Assembly: GCA_015698045.1 (NCBI GenBank)
Contig: BLAL01000068.1
Span: forward strand, 310,001 to 374,000
Direction of reading: 5' to 3'
DNA: 64,000 bases
Source of the DNA: Rhizophagus clarus
Taxonomy: Eukaryota; Glomeromycota; Glomeromycetes; Glomerales; Glomeraceae
Part shown: piece after piece, positions 61,017 through 64,000 of the stretch
Layout: every line of letters begins with the position of its first letter
How positions within the stretch are numbered: the stretch's first letter is position 1
Translations under genes and position numbers: made by a program
The notes under the pieces: generated by a model
What the model saw: only the letters and a program-made list of their open reading frames with translations
Database searches by the model: none
Told to the model about the DNA's origin: nothing

Positions 61017-61604
61017 CTTAAAGAATATACAAATGTAATAAAATGGAAATCAAATAATAGGTAAATGATACTAAAATTGGTTAATATTCTCTTTTAACAA
61101 AAATAATTATATTTTGACAATTATCAATGTGCGAGATAATTGTAAATTTCATGAAATATCGAGGAATAGACTCTTATCCTTTTTGACGCTTTGCGTTAAA
61201 AAATAAAACAAAAATCACAAGGTATTTTTCATTTAATATCAGTTTCATTCTTATCCACGTTCATTAGCATTTTTGGAAATTAAAATTAATTAAAGCTGCA
61301 ACAATATTTCATAAAGTTATGAATTCATATTAATGAAAGTTATTTTGTAATTATCAGGATAATATTGCCATAATAATTTTATCAATTGTAAATAAAGATA
61401 AAATAAAATAGATTGATCAAACTTGCAATAGTCGAGTTTCGCATCGAAAGGAATTTGATGAATTACTTAAAACGGAACAAACATAGAATCAAATGATGCC
61501 GTAACATGTTTACTATCGAAAGAATAATGGTACCCAATTATTAGACTATTAAAATATAATCGTACTCTCTGACGGTCTGACCGCCTATAAACTAATACGT
61601 ACTG

Positions 61605-61861
61605 TATACCGTATAGCGCTGCATACAGTACCCCCCTCAAATAGTACCCCCCATAAATAGTACCAGGGTACTATTCAACTACAAATTTTGATATTTTTGA
61701 TTAGTACCCGGTGCTAATTTAGGCCAAAATTTGATTTTTGGCCAAAGTTATTCCTTGTATAGTACCCCCCTCCTCACATAGTACCCCCCGGGGTACTATT
61801 CAATCTAGGCTGGCTTTCTTGAATAGTACCGGGGGTACTGTATGCAGCGCTATACGGTATA
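61605..61861. mobile_element. 257-bp MITE-like element with 31-bp terminal inverted repeats
   Basis: 61605-61635 (TATACCGTATAGCGCTGCAT...) is the exact complement of 61831-61861. Inside are several direct and inverted AGTACCCCCC/GGGGTACT motifs around an AT-rich centre with no coding frame. A TA at each edge suggests TA target preference as in the mariner group. The paralogous flank at about 18430 reads through without the element. Confidence 0.8.
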
Positions 61862-63782
61862 GGTTTATTTCCATTTTTTTCTTTTATGTCCGTAATGGTT
61901 GATTTATTCGACATATAATAAGCGATTACGCGAAATTATCAAATTTGCGTATATTTATATTGTCTGAAGTCAATAATGTATATATTTTTAATTTAAGTTA
62001 TAGTTTAAGCAAAATAGTAGAAGCTTATTGTAAAAACAACTGAGTTTATATTTAAAATATAAAAAGTTTAAAATACCCATCACTTTATTTTTACGGAAGA
62101 TTCTTCTACAACCCAATCAGTTCTACATAATATTTAAAGATATGTTAATTAATTAGAAATTTTCTCATAAAAGATGCACGATATTATACAAACAATAACA
62201 AGTATATAAACAGCAAACTACAAGAAATCTATTTAATATCGTTTCTTTAAATTTTTTTTTTGAAAAAATACATTTAAATTTAGACCATTAGTAAAGTATG
62301 GAACCTTTCTTATAATATCATTATTTATAAGTATTTTCGTATCATTAATACTTTTTCGTTGTCTCTCAACAGATTAAAAAGATATTAGTACCTACAGTGT
62401 CGTTCTAGCACTAATCCAAGAATGCCGTGTATTTCAAAATGTGGTCTGTTATCTAAAGTATTTAATATCAAAGTCAAACAGGAAATTTTTGACAAAAAGG
62501 CTTGTGTATTACAGTATACAGTATATATTAAAGAGGTAGAGTCTGTTTATTGGAATAAAGAAATATTTATCTCATGCTGATGATAGACAAAGCGTCAAGA
62601 AATGGTTTCCCGAATTATTTTGATAGCTGATAGGCTTTTGAGTATTGCATATGATATCAAAAAAAAAAAAAAAATCAAGAACTTACGAAATAGCTTTTTC
62701 CTGTTTAATTAAAAAGAAAATTCAGTAGTGCAAATCTCTAAATAAATACTATTTTATCAAGACCCTTATTTTGTTATTTATTTAATTGATGGCTTTGTAC
62801 ATCAGAAGTATGATAGGTATTTTAATTTTTGATCATTTTTTATAGGCCTGTATTAATCAGAATTGAGTTGGCTGATCACCGATCAAGTTTCTGGTTTTGA
62901 TCATATGTTTGGATTGGTTAATAGATTTGTGATCAAAAATCCAAATTTTAATTAGTCGTGACACTTAAATTTGCAATATTTTTTTTTTGTTTTTTATTTC
63001 TTTTATAGTTTTTACTTGACTTATTTCTTTTTTTTAAAAAAAAAAATTTAGATTTTCAAATTTAAACTTCAGAATTTTATTTTAAAAACTTACTAGAATG
63101 TAAATCAATAAGAATAAAAAAAAAAAATGGTTATTTGAAAAAAAATGAAAACACACACATTTACGCGTACTTTAATACTAAATAAAACTTACCAAAAGAA
63201 AAAATATATATATTTATTTATTCAAGAAATTAATAATTTTTTTATAGGACTGATATATACTTGACTGATATTGATATTATATACAGTAAGACCGCATAGT
63301 AGATAGGAATGACTTTCATAAACTGTAATCCAGTCCAAGACCATGGACCAATAAAACTGGTGTTACCTCTCAGTACATCGAAAAGGTAACTATGATTAGC
63401 ATGAAGGGAGTTAGGTACATTTAACTATGTGTGTAAACCAATCAACAAGACATGCTAGTAAAGTTTATTAATTAAAAGGGTCAGTTCTTTATTTATTATT
63501 TATGGACTTCTCAAAAGTTCTCTAAAGTTATCTTGTCTCTCTAAAGTTCTTTAAAGGAAAATACAGGAGATATTTATACAACGTCCACTACATTTAACAA
63601 TATAATAAATATAATAACTTTATAATAAATTTACTTGATAAAATAAATAGAATAAATAAATAAAATATAATAAATAAAAATAATAAATCAAATATATCAA
63701 TTATATCAAATATATTAAATATATTAAATATAGTGAAAATATGAAAAATAGTAACTTAGACAGCTAAAGCATCCTATAAAAT
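61862..63782. other. intergenic; partly paralogous to 18.5-19.3 kb
   Basis: No gene seen. 61880-62480 matches the sequence upstream of the BTB-TLDc copy at 16.4-17.9 kb. 62840-62960 is rich in GATCA motifs like 31720-31870. Confidence 0.4.
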
Positions 63783-64000
63783 TTAAGGCGCAGGTCCCTC
63801 ATTAATCACATGATCCGCTGCGATTTCAAGAGTAACAGTTTCCTTCTCTAATCTTCAAGTTTCACTGACAAAGATCATTTTATTTCTTATTTCAATTGCT
63901 TGAGCATGAGTTAATTCCTTAGCATTTGAACTGTAATAAACTGAGTGTTCTTTATCTGATTAGGAAAGTGTTCCAATATGTCAAAAGTTTGTTTTACCAT
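63783..64000 (-). pseudogene. weak coding fragment at the right end, unknown family
   Basis: The minus frame reads HSVYYSSNAKELTHAQAIEI, RNKMIFVSET, then TGA, then RLEKETVTLEIAADHVINEG, PAP and TAA at 63783-63785. It looks coding by composition, but it is interrupted and cut by the window end. The family is not recognised. Confidence 0.3.

Overview
The window is nuclear DNA from a very AT-rich fungal genome, most likely an arbuscular mycorrhizal glomeromycete of the Rhizophagus type. The evidence is the small AT-rich introns (about 55-110 nt, GT...AG), tyrosine-kinase-like kinases with the C-terminal motif HPQAIYTSRLLNP, several BTB-BACK-TLDc genes, Kex2-type secreted repeat proteins, and many decayed non-LTR and DNA transposon pieces. 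This assignment rests on family recognition, not on a database search.

Layout. 1-426 is the 3' end of a kinase gene that enters from the left. 1.3-1.9 kb is a broken unknown gene. 3.0-4.6 kb is an intact BTB-BACK-TLDc gene, followed by a decayed copy at 4.9-6.1 kb. Further copies or relics lie at 15.7, 16.4-17.9 (one frameshift), 42.4 and 60.8 kb. 8.27-9.2 kb is a CTCA/CT satellite. 11.96-12.44 kb is a broken patatin-like phospholipase. 12.7-13.0 kb is a possible tiny three-exon secreted peptide precursor, and 20.2-21.1 kb is a clear Kex2-processed repeat protein. 21.8-24.7 kb is transposon-rich, with a LINE fragment inside a DDE-type transposon relic and a long inverted-repeat element.

The main content is four arrays of kinase exons. 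Array 1 (minus, 24.9-29.9 kb, 10 exons, 1449 aa) and array 4 (minus, 52.7-58.0 kb, 11 exons, 1542 aa) each encode a string of kinase N-lobe units that ends in one complete kinase. Array 2 (plus, 34.2-42.0 kb, 17 exons, 2226 aa, open throughout) has sixteen N-lobe units and no catalytic C-lobe. Array 3 (minus, 46.0-50.1 kb) begins with an intact kinase and continues into a decayed array. Wherever the reading frame is intact, every internal exon starts and ends at the same point, inside helix alpha-C, in phase 0. Exon n therefore supplies strands beta1-beta3 and the alpha-C start, and exon n+1 supplies beta4-beta5. Because all exons are interchangeable, any N-lobe exon could in principle be spliced straight to the C-lobe exon. 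Alternatively, the full product is a bead-string of N-lobes on one kinase. Arrays 1 and 4 share their last three exons and their 3' flank, so they are a duplicated gene pair whose upstream exons expanded separately. Recent in-frame amplification is visible: a 493-bp tandem duplication with no difference by eye, a three-exon higher-order repeat, and near-identical units of about 452 bp.

58.3-60.35 kb carries two retroelements that share one target site, flanked by three copies of it. 61.6 kb holds a MITE-like inverted-repeat element. The right end has a weak broken coding fragment.
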